This document shows positions 30,875 through 40,095 of a stretch of DNA of 64,000 nucleotides, piece after piece. The DNA is taken from the NCBI RefSeq assembly GCF_030060925.1, contig NZ_CP045455.1, positions 124,001-188,000 of the forward strand. The letters run 5' to 3'. The position numbers and the translations under genes were made by a program. Each line of letters opens with the position of its first letter. The first letter of the stretch is position 1. The DNA is from Spiroplasma sp. SV19 (GTDB lineage Bacteria > Bacillota_I > Bacilli_A > Mycoplasmatales > Mycoplasmataceae). The notes beneath the pieces are model-generated. The model worked only from the letters and a program-made list of their open reading frames with translations, was not told where the DNA came from and did no database searches.

Positions 30875-31318
30875 TTATTTAGTTGGGGTTGGTGCACTTG
30901 GTGTGGCATTTGTCTTATTAACCCGAATTGCTCCGATTCCTTCTAATAATCAAATTAAAGCCCCAATTACAGCAACTAATTCGGCAACAACAATTACTCA
31001 AGTTGAAATTTCTTTTGTTGAAGTAATAATAGCACCAATCATTCCAACAATTGCAATAATGATAAAAACAATTCCAGCAATTAATTTGCCAATTTTATGA
31101 CGAACAAAAGTTGCGACACAAATAAACAAGAAAGCTGTAATTAAGATAATGGCACCATTATCACCAGTGTTGTTGTGAACAAATAGTCTTGTGTCAACTC
31201 TAACATTTGGAAATGAGTTCAGAATTGCTAAGATAAACAATCACAACCCAGAAATTCAAATCATCACTTTTTGAAAAGTAACGTTAATCTTGATTGTTGC
31301 ATATTTTAATTTTGCCAT
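30875..31318 (-). CDS. Four-helix membrane protein, unknown function
   Basis: A 147-aa protein with four hydrophobic segments, at about residues 18-35, 53-70, 75-97 and 103-122. A short Thr/Pro-rich cytoplasmic tail (NATPSAPTPTK) follows. Ribosome site GGAGGA precedes ATG (complement of 31316-31318). UGA Trp codons occur at the second and fourth helices. No family recognised. Convergent with hpf. Confidence 0.75.
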
Positions 31319-31385
31319 AAGTTTTTCCTCCTTAACCATATCAATAGATATATTATAACTTAGTTTTAATAATATTATTGATAAA

Positions 31386-31805
31386 TTAAATAATTCGTAA
31401 AATATCGTTTGTTTTAATATTTAAGAATTTAATCATTCCTGGTGCTAAACAATAGACAAAATAACATTCAGAAAAATAATGACTCATTTTTTGGGAACCA
31501 AAATTCTGAATTGTTGAAATAACTTCAAAGTTTTTATTGCAAAAAATAATATCAAGTTGATAAAAAATCCCAAAACTATTAAAACCATGAACTTTTCGTA
31601 ATAAATAACCATCTTTCATAGTAATATCTTTTGGTTGAATTAAACTAGTAAATTTTTCTCGTCAAGACTTAATCACATGGATGTTAACATCTTGCGGATT
31701 ACTATTTACTGTTAATGTTTTGCGATCTTTTAATAAGTAGTATTTTTTATTTCGTTTATGTTTTGTTCGATGAAATTTATAAATTAAATTTGAAAAAATT
31801 CCCAT
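31386..31805 (-). CDS. DUF192-like protein
   Basis: A 139-aa protein. Its C-terminal 85 residues follow the DUF192 pattern: KDGYLLRKVHGFNSFGIFYQLDIIFCNKNFEVI (the strand pair with LDI-F), then CYFVYCLAPGMIKFLNIKTNDIL, matching the family's A-YVLE-x-PAG-x-x-x-x-GI-x-x-GD ending. The N-terminus is basic. DUF192 proteins are of uncertain function. Divergent from the DJ-1-like gene, with which it shares a short promoter region. Confidence 0.65.
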
Positions 31806-31828
31806 AGTAACACCCTTTTCTTTTTTTC

Positions 31829-31857
31829 TTAACAATTATATAAAATTATATTATAAT
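31829..31857 (+). promoter_or_regulatory. Promoter of the DJ-1/PfpI gene
   Basis: TTAACA (31829-31834), 17-bp spacer, TATAAT (31852-31857); the best classical promoter in the window. Confidence 0.75.
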
Positions 31858-31880
31858 TACCAAGAGAAAGAGGTGTTATT

Positions 31881-32432
31881 ATGAAATTTGCATTATTTTT
31901 AGCAACTGGTTTTGAAGAAGGTGAAGCAATTATTACGACTGATGTATTACGTCGTGGTGGCATTAATTTGGAATTAGTTAGTATTATGAAAAAATTAGAA
32001 GTTGTTTCGGCTCATAATGTAGTTATAACAGCTGATAAATTAATTGAAGATGTTAAATATGAAGATTATGATGGTTTTGTTTTACCGGGTGGTCGTATTG
32101 GAGTCGACAATTTAGCAAATAGTGAAATGTTAAAAGATTGATTATTAAAAGCAAATAGTGATCAAAAAACAATTGCAGCAGTATGTGCTGCACCACAAAT
32201 TTTAGGGCATTTAGGAATTTTAGACAATAAAGAAGCAACAAGTTATCCTGGATGTACTAAAGGAATGGAAAAAGCAATTTACAATGATGAAATGGCAGCG
32301 ATTACCGATGGTCATGTTATTACAGGTGCTTCGGTGGGGTCAACAATGAATTTTGCATTGGCAATTGCTGATCGAGTGTTGGGACCAGAAAAAGTAATGG
32401 AATTACATCATGAGTTAGTGATTCGAGACTAA
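31881..32432 (+). CDS. DJ-1/PfpI family protein
   Basis: A 183-aa member of the DJ-1/PfpI family, whose members act as stress-response deglycase, chaperone or protease-like proteins. The acidic active-site residue lies in GFEEGEAIITTDVLRRGG (about 10-27). The nucleophile elbow is AVCAAPQILG with Cys at about 102, and DGFVLPGGRIG is also typical. ThiJ-like subfamily by length and motifs. Strong ribosome site GAAAGAGGTG. Exact substrate unknown. Confidence 0.9.
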
Positions 32433-32470
32433 AATTATTTGCAAAATAATTTTAATTTTGCAAATAATTT
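32432..32470. terminator. Long inverted repeat after the DJ-1 gene
   Basis: A 16-bp perfect repeat (AAATTATTTGCAAAAT with complement, 7-base loop) right at the stop codon. There is no long T-run, so it may be an mRNA 3'-end stabiliser or weak terminator. Confidence 0.6.
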
Positions 32471-32815
32471 GTTAAAAAAAGGAGTAAAATAAAGATACCT
32501 CAAGGGAACATAAGTGATTTAAAATTAACTGTTAAGAATTCTTGGCTTGGTTGTTAATAATTTAGATATTAACTTCTTTTGACTAAAAAAAGATTTTCAA
32601 CTTAATTGAGGTAGACAGGGTGTTTGTTGTTTTTTAATAACAAGTCATGTTTTTAACTATAAAATTTTAATGAAAAGTAATTTAAAATGTATTACATTTA
32701 TTAAATTTTATTAATAGTTATGATAACAAGTTATCATAATAAATTTTGAAAAATAAAATTAAAATATGTTAATTAGATTAATGAAATAGAAAATTTAATA
32801 AATAGGAGGAGAATT
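32433..32815. other. Intergenic region with structured element and palindrome
   Basis: No gene was seen. TACCTCAA (32496-32503) pairs with TTGAGGTA (32606-32613), enclosing smaller hairpins (TTAAC/GTTAA 32525-32557; TCTTTT/AAAAGA near 32575-32594), as a multibranched RNA would. A palindrome at 32718-32739 lies nearer the lipoprotein start. Confidence 0.35.
32718..32739. promoter_or_regulatory. Operator-like perfect palindrome
   Basis: TTATGATAAC-AA-GTTATCATAA, 10-bp perfect arms, about 80 bases before the lipoprotein start. A plausible dimeric repressor site controlling that gene. Confidence 0.45.
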
Positions 32816-34471
32816 ATGAAGAAAATATTGGCTCTTTTAGGAGCAGTATCATTAGTGGGAACAAGTGCCGTTTCGGTGGTTGCTTGTAATCATCCGCCTA
32901 CCGGTGAAAAAGGATCAGTTGATGATATTAAAAAACAATTAGAACAATATACTGATACACCATTTTTTGCTTCTTCATCACAAATAACAAATGATAAATT
33001 AGCATCAGAATTAGCTAGTCGAATGACAATGGGAAGTTATAAATTAGTCGTTAAAAATGACGCAACATTTGTGCAACCAAAGATTACTGATGGTAATGCT
33101 TTACAAGCACAAACATTAAAGGACTTTAAACAACAATTAATATCAACAACAGTACAAGGCGAATTAGTTGTTAATAGTGGAAGTGCCGTTGTTAGTTTGT
33201 TAAAAAAAGATAGTGAACTATTTAGTGTCAAAATTAAATGATCATCAAATGAATTGCTATTTTTAGCAAGCACAGTTAATAAAATTAACAATGTGGGGGA
33301 TACAACACAAAATATTAAATTTCCGTTGCCACCACTTATCCCAGGAGTAAACCTTACCCTTGCTGATTTATATAGTTTTTTGAGCATAATTAATTTACCA
33401 AAAGAATTAATTAATAGTATTGATTTAACACAAATAGATAGTCCAGATTTTGTTACTAAGTTTGATCAGGTATTACAAAAGATTAGTGAACCTTTGGAAC
33501 CTATTGTTGGGGGTGATTTTTTAGCAATAAAAATACCGCTTGATTTTAAATTAACGGATGGAATTAATCTTAAAGGATACAATGGTAAGATGCAAGAAAA
33601 AGAAGGAACTGTTAGTGATTTATTACACAACATTGCTCCTGATCTTATTGCGTTATTGCAATGATATCTTAAAGAAGGTCAACAAAAGATTGAAACAACG
33701 CATAATACTGTTTTACCATTGATTCAGTATTTATTGTCACCCGTTAATTCAAATGTAAAAGAAAATATTAGAACTGAATTTGGCGACGATGGATGATTTT
33801 ATAAAACTACCGCAACTAATTTTGATAGTTTGATTTTTCACTTGTTAGCGGGTTATAAAGGAAAACCAACTACAGATGATAGTCGCTTTGTTTTCAAAAT
33901 TGTTGGAAAATATCTAATTCCGCTTGATGAGGTTTTTGACCAAGATTTAATTGGTGACAAAGGTCATAAACTAATTCTTAAATTAGAATTAAATCCAACC
34001 TTGTTAATTGCAAGCATGTTAGATATTTTTAGCAAAAACAATGGGCAAGGAATTGATGCTGTTGGAGAAAGTATTTTACAACCAAAAACATGGTTGGGAA
34101 TGAGTAGTTTTGTGCAGGGTCTGATTCCAAATATTAATGTTTATTTAGGACCAAGTATTATGAGTTTTGGTGGTTCATTTATTTTACAAAACTTAGGTTT
34201 AAGTAGTACTGAAATAGAGAACAATAATATCACAATGAGTGCTGGAACCGTTAAATTGCAATTTAAAAATAAAAATAATCAGTGAGAAAATTTTAAAGTG
34301 CTTTTAAAAGAAGTTGACAAGACAGATAAAAATGGTAAGCCAGTTACAGATGATGAAGGCAACCCAGTTAAGGTGAAGGTTGGTCCTCCTGATTTAACTC
34401 AAATTTTAGGTGCAACTGATTTAAAAATTAGTTTTATGAATGTTAAATTTAAAGTTACACCAAAAAAATAA
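32816..34471 (+). CDS. Surface lipoprotein, C-terminus possibly frameshifted
   Basis: A 551-aa lipoprotein with lipobox SVVACNHP (Cys at about residue 24). Mixed alpha/beta body with long hydrophobic-amphipathic stretches (INLPKELINSI; LIPNINVYLGPSIMSFGGSFIL), unlike the Asn-rich neighbours. Ribosome site AGGAGGAG. The stop falls just after a run of seven A (34462-34468); with six A the frame continues 23 codons to TAG 34539-34541 (NNDKIVYETNGNVNFDLWLSDKMN in pieces), which reads like real protein. No function recognised. Confidence 0.75.
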
Positions 34472-34613
34472 TGATAAAATTGTTTATGAAACAAATGGTA
34501 ATGTAAATTTTGATTTATGATTATCAGACAAGATGAATTAGATATAAAAAAGTATCTTGTGCTTATATTTTTATACAATGATAAATATTTAACAAAAAGA
34601 TATTGAAAGTTTA

Positions 34614-34655
34614 GGTTTGAAAGAATAGTTAATTATTCTTTCAAACCATTTTTTA
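34614..34655 (+). terminator. Strong rho-independent terminator
   Basis: GGTTTGAAAGAATA stem with its complement (14 bp) followed by ATTTTTT. Ends the lipoprotein transcript. Confidence 0.85.
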
Positions 34656-34789
34656 TGCTAAAAAAATAAATGGTTTTAAATATATTCAGTTTCTCATTAA
34701 TTTTTCTTGGAAAACTTTTTAAATTCTTTTTTTTGTTTATAATTAATTATAGAAAAAGAAAATTATAAGAAATAAAGGAGCTAAGTTGG

Positions 34790-36085
34790 GTGATGAAAAA
34801 AATATTATTAATTTTAGCTAGTTTAGGAATTACAGTAACTTCTAGTTTTAGTTTAATTGCTTGTAATCCACCCCAAAAACAAGAAAAAAATATTTTACAA
34901 ACATTTCAAATTAATACAAATCAAACAGGTGCGCAAATTTTAACTAATTTACACACTTTTATGCAAATTCGTTATCGTTTAACGCAAGACCCTACGGCAA
35001 GAAAAATTGCAACATATCAGATTTTCTATCAAGGTAAGGATATTACTGTTGATCAAACAACAACTGTTAAACGTGATGATATTGTTCATATTATTATCAC
35101 TTTAGCACCATCTGATCCAACAATTATGTTGGATCAACAAAATTTAGTGCAAGAAGGATTTACATTAGGAAATACATATAATGTAGAAATTAAAGTTACT
35201 GATGTTAATAAACAAAATATTAAGACAGTTTTTGTGCCGGATTTAAAAACTCCAGCTCGCGAAAATGATAGTTATCAAAAGTTAAACACTAATGCTAATG
35301 TTATAGAAACAGTTCGTGATGCAATTAATCATCGTTTATCAATTACAGCTTCGGATAGTGATTTTATTATTACTAATGACCATGATCAAAATCCGAGTGA
35401 AAAACAAGTACCAGGAACAGTTGTGACTTTTACTGTCACAGCAACACAAAATAGTAGTTTAATTGAAGGCTCATTTACTTTTACTAATACTTTATCAGCA
35501 CGAAAAGATATTTCAGAAGTTACAATTAATAATTTGCCAGTGGATCCAAATCCTAAATTTACTTATGGTCAATTAAATAACAACAAAGAGATTTCTGATG
35601 CAATTATTGGAACAATTAATAATAAGTTGCAAATTAACATTACAACCAAAGATTTTATCGTAACAAATGATCAAAAAACTTATGAAAAACAAGCACCAAG
35701 TCAGACAGTAATATTTACTGTTATAGCAACTGAAAACAGTAGTTTAATTAAAGGAACATTTAACTTTACCGTTGTGTTAGCAAAATTAAGTTTATTACCA
35801 GTAATGGTTGATGGAACAACTATGACCATTGTTGCTGACCCGGATGTTTCTTATGAGAAACTAAATCAAAATAAAGAAATTATTACAGCAGTAAAAACTG
35901 CGATTAATAACACACTTTTGATTACTGTCACTGATAATGATTTTATTATTAGCAATGATCAACCAGTTGATAAAAAACAAGAACCACAAACAGTTATCAC
36001 TTTTACTATTGCTGCAAGTAAAACTAGTAAATTAATTACTAACCAATTTACTTTTAAAATTACTTTAAAAGAAATATCACTGTAA
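34790..36085 (+). CDS. Lipoprotein with three spiralin-like repeats
   Basis: A 431-aa lipoprotein; GTG start at 34790 is 9 bases after AAGGAG, and in-frame ATG 34793 is the alternative. Lipobox LIACNPP. After a distinct N-terminal region (about 30-160) come three copies of a unit of about 70-80 residues, beginning near 165, 255 and 350. The unit pattern is Y-x-K/Q-LN-x-N, an amphipathic helix, L-x-IT-x-x-DF-I-x-ND, K-Q-x-P, then a TFT-x-x-A-x-x-x-SLI-x-G-x-F-x-F-x-x-x-L strand pair. Spiralin at 43731 ends in the same pattern (YSDLLKDQTLIDAVV ... ITVTATGNKITGTFNFTITL). It is therefore a multi-repeat spiralin relative, probably a surface coat or adhesion component. Confidence 0.7.
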   Translation: MMKKILLILASLGITVTSSFSLIACNPPQKQEKNILQTFQINTNQTGAQILTNLHTFMQIRYRLTQDPTARKIATYQIFYQGKDITVDQTTTVKRDDIVHIIITLAPSDPTIMLDQQNLVQEGFTLGNTYNVEIKVTDVNKQNIKTVFVPDLKTPARENDSYQKLNTNANVIETVRDAINHRLSITASDSDFIITNDHDQNPSEKQVPGTVVTFTVTATQNSSLIEGSFTFTNTLSARKDISEVTINNLPVDPNPKFTYGQLNNNKEISDAIIGTINNKLQINITTKDFIVTNDQKTYEKQAPSQTVIFTVIATENSSLIKGTFNFTVVLAKLSLLPVMVDGTTMTIVADPDVSYEKLNQNKEIITAVKTAINNTLLITVTDNDFIISNDQPVDKKQEPQTVITFTIAASKTSKLITNQFTFKITLKEISL

Positions 36086-36120
36086 TATTAACAATTATTA
36101 AAATAGAAGAGGAAGTTAAT

Positions 36121-37143
36121 ATGAAGCAAGAAAATAAAAGTATGAATTGAAAAATAATAAGTAAGGAAATTATTAATAGACAGTTACAAGAATATTATCG
36201 AGATAATATTTCATTTCAACCACCAACAAAACGTCATCAATTAGTAATTCGGTGAATGTTATTTTTAGGACCATTTTTAACCTTAATGGGAATTTTTATT
36301 AGTATTTTATTTATTGTCAAAAGTATTGCTATTTACTTAATTTTTTTACCACTTTTAATGTTATTAATTGGGTTTGGTTTAATTGTTGTTGTTGTTTATT
36401 ATATGATTAAATGAACTCGTCTATTAAAACTATATGATAGAATTATGGAAAAAATTAATTTAGTTGAAATTTATAATTTAGGTTTAGCCCAATATTTTAG
36501 TTCACAATTAATTTTAAAAAATATTAGTCAAGATTTTCAACCTGCACTAAGTGAATTAATTAATCTTAATACTAATACAAAAATTGATACTGTTTTTAAT
36601 TTATCACATCCATTAGGAACAATTTCGTTTGGAACCATTACCCATCATGTTATTAATAAAGTTAATGGTAAAATTGATAAAGAAGAATTTTATCGCTTAC
36701 CAGTTTTTACTGTGTAACTAGATACTAAAATAACTGGTGAGTTCACGATTCAACCACGTGGTGTTTCAACCAAGTTTTTTAATCCGTTAGCCTATGTTAA
36801 TTTTGATGATAATTTATTTGAAGGAACCTTTTTAGTTGGTGGCCATCATGATCGGGCAATTAAAAACATCTTAACACCTAAAGTTCGTAAAAATTTGCTT
36901 GTTTTGGCCTCTAAAACACCAACAATTCCAGCTATTGATGTAACTCAAAATGTTTGAACATTTTTGTTTCAAGCTTATTTAGTTAAGAATTGAAATGACA
37001 AAGGTATGATGTTAACACAAGTTGATTTTTCAGGAAATTTTAATAGTGTAACTGATGATATTATTGCTAAAATTGAAATGGATATTATTTGGTTAAAAGA
37101 ATGTCTTGTGTGATTAAATCAATTTGAGATTATGGTAGTATAA
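36121..37143 (+). pseudogene. DUF3137-like membrane protein with in-frame stop
   Basis: 340 sense codons when read through. Two transmembrane helices (about 43-66 and 70-100) follow a basic N-terminus. The C-terminal soluble part (TKITGEFTIQ, FEGTFLVGGHHDRAIKNILTP) resembles DUF3137 proteins common in mollicutes. A TAA at 36715-36717 interrupts the gene without any frame change; the sequence resumes with LDTKITGEF in the same frame up to TAA 37141. A single C-to-T change in a CAA codon would explain it. Unlike the other broken genes here, this is not a homopolymer effect. Confidence 0.6.
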
Positions 37144-37196
37144 AAATTTATAATAATAATTTTATTAATGATAAAACAGAAGTGAGATGATAATAA

Positions 37197-39926
37197 GTGC
37201 AAGAAAAATTATTTACAAATCAAAATCAGCAAAAACTATTAGTTGAATTAAACCAAGAAATGCAAACTGCTGATGAAGTTTGTTTTGTCTTTCCTTTTAT
37301 TTCAAAAGCAATTATTAATAAAATTGAAGGATCAATTAAGTATTGTTGTCTGAATAAAATTCCTATTCGGATTATTACGACTACTTTTGATGATTTAGCC
37401 GAATATAATAATTTATTAGAATTAGCACGGTTAATAGCAACCTATGACAATATTCAAATTAAAGTTGAAGATAATTTAGAAAAACGAAGTGAACGGATTC
37501 ATATTAAAGCTTCAATTTTTAAACGTTTTCATGGAATCTCAACAGCAATTATTGGCTCTTCTAATTTAACTTATAAGGGTATGGTAACGGGACGTGAATG
37601 AAATATTAAATTAACAACAAATAATAATCATAGTTTAGTTACAGAAATTATTACTGAATTTGAACAGTTATGAAATGAAGTTTTAGTTGATTTTAATGAT
37701 GAAGTTGCACGAAATCATTTATTAGAACGGATTAGTCAAAATCAATCAACTCGTATTGCAACAATGTTTAATAATACACCAACTGAATTTTTAACAATTC
37801 GAAAATATTTATATGATTTTCAAAAAGACATTGTGGCAAAATTACAATATCGGCGTCAGTTAGGTAAAAATGCTCATTTAGTAATTATGGCGACTGGAAC
37901 TGGTAAAACAGTGGTTGCTGCTTTTGATTATTTTTATCAATTGCAGAGAAGGGCTGGTCAGCCGCTAAAAATGCTTTTTTTAGCTCACCAAAAAGAAATT
38001 TTAGATCAAGCCTTGCAAACTTTTCGAGGAGTTTTAATGGACAAAAACTTTGGAGAAGTAATGTATGAGGGAAAAACTAGTGCAAACAATGTACATTTAT
38101 TTGCAACAATTCAAACAATGGCGAATAAATTGAGTCAGTTTAAACGCAACCATTTTGATGTGATTATTTTTGATGAGGCACATCATATTGCTGCTGCTAC
38201 TTTTGACCAAGTTTTTAATTATTTTCAACCACAACAAGTTCTTGGCTTAACCGCAACACCAGAACGTGAAGATGGTAAATCAATTAAAAAATATTTTGCA
38301 GATGAATATGCGGCAGAATTAAGACTATGAGATGCCATTAATCAACGCTTATTATGTCCTTTTGATTATTATTGTATTGATGATAATACTGTTGATTTAA
38401 CAGGGGTTGATTTAAATGCAGATAGTGAACTTTTCAAAAAATTAAATACAAAAGCTCGCAATAATTTGTTATTAAAAATGATTGAAAAGTATTTGGGTTT
38501 ATATGCAAGACCAACAGCATTAATTTTTTGTGTAACAACAGAGCATGCTAAAATCATCGCAACTTTTTTGCAAGCAAATCATCTTCGTGCAGATTATTTA
38601 ACTTCTGAAAATCGTGAACAACGAACGCGGATTTTACATGAATTTAAAATTGGCCGAATTAATTATTTATGCGTTGTTAACATGTTTAATGAAGGAATTG
38701 ATGTTCCAGAAATTAATACAATTATTTTATTACGCCCTACAAATTCAAAAACAATTTTTTTACAACAACTTGGGCGCGGATTACGAAAAACAGAATTAAA
38801 AAATCGGTTAGAAGTTTATGATTTGATTAGTAATATTGATAGTAAATATGATATTACAATTGGGATTAAGAATTTGTATGACCCAAAATTAACGTCAATA
38901 AAAGGGATATTAGCAAATGAAGGTTTACCTTATAATTGTACGATTACATTAGAAAAACGATCAGAAAAAGTTATTTTAAATAATTTACGAAAATGATATG
39001 ATAACCGTGCCAGAATTAAAAGCCATATTCGTGAATATTATCAGAAATACGAAAATGAAGGTTTAGCGCATTTGCTACATGATTATGATTTATCACTATA
39101 TCAATTTTATAATTATGTTAATGATTTTTATGTTAAAATTGGACGTAATATTGAACGTTATCAAATTGATGAAAATAATACTAATCGGAATAAAAACTTG
39201 TTAAAGCAATTTTTATTTTTAGATAGTTATAACCTTATTAATTATTTTATTTTACGCTTAAAGCAAAAACTTTCTAATAAAGAAATTAATTTAGATTATG
39301 ATAATTTATTAATAACATCATTGTTATATGAAGTAACTAGTATGACTGTTTTTACTGAGTTATTTCCAGATTATCAAACAATTCCCGATTTAGTAACATA
39401 TTTTATTAATCATCATCAACTTATTGTGGAAGAATTATTAATTATTTTACAATATAAATTAGAACATGAGACTTTAAAAATGCATTCTGAACAAACAAAT
39501 CCCTTGTTAAAAGGGATTACTTATACCGTTAAACAAGTTTTATCTGTTATTGGCCGCACAAATTTTTTATTAACACGTGGTGAATTACGAATTATTGCGT
39601 TTCAAGCGGGTTATTTAACATTTGATAAAGTTAAACAAGTTATTTTAGCAGATGAGGATGGAACTGGTTATGGTAAATTAACAAAATATCTGCCAGATGA
39701 ACAAGTTTTTTATTGGTCAATTCCTGAGACAATGACTTTGGCTAATAAGTTAGTAAAAGATATCCAAAATAATGATATTGCTAAGTATTTATTTTTACAA
39801 AACAAAATTAATACAAAGTGATCTAATTTAGGTTTAAAATTATATTGTTTTATTGGGTTTGGACATTATGAGACAATGTTAACAGAAAACTATCTTACAG
39901 CTAAATTTTTTGTTCAAAAAGGTTAA
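37197..39926 (+). CDS. PLD-nuclease/SF2-helicase fusion
   Basis: A 909-aa multidomain protein. An N-terminal phospholipase-D-type nuclease region (about 1-180) carries HIKASIF (H102, K104) and IIGSSNLT. Next is a superfamily-2 helicase, with motif I MATGTGKT (231-238), motif II DEAHH (326-330), LGLTATPER, then the second RecA domain with NMFNEGIDVPEIN and LGRGLRK. A helical C-terminal third (about 600-909) resembles the DUF3427-type tail of such fusions. GTG start at 37197. PLD-helicase fusions act on DNA or RNA and are frequent in defence islands, but this family also occurs as a chromosomal gene of unknown role. Confidence 0.85.
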
Positions 39927-39942
39927 AACCAGTTTTTAAACA

Positions 39943-39973
39943 AATGTAATTAAAATAATTTAATTACATTTTT
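39943..39973 (+). terminator. Rho-independent terminator
   Basis: AATGTAATTAAA stem with TTTAATTACATT, then TTT; ends the helicase gene. Confidence 0.75.
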
Positions 39974-40095
39974 ATGTTATAGTCATCATTTTCTATAATA
40001 AATTGCTAAAAATATAGTAATTGACTCTTTTTAGTTTTCTAAAAGTGTATTATAATTAAAGAATAGTATTATTTTTATTAAAGGAGCTTATAAAA

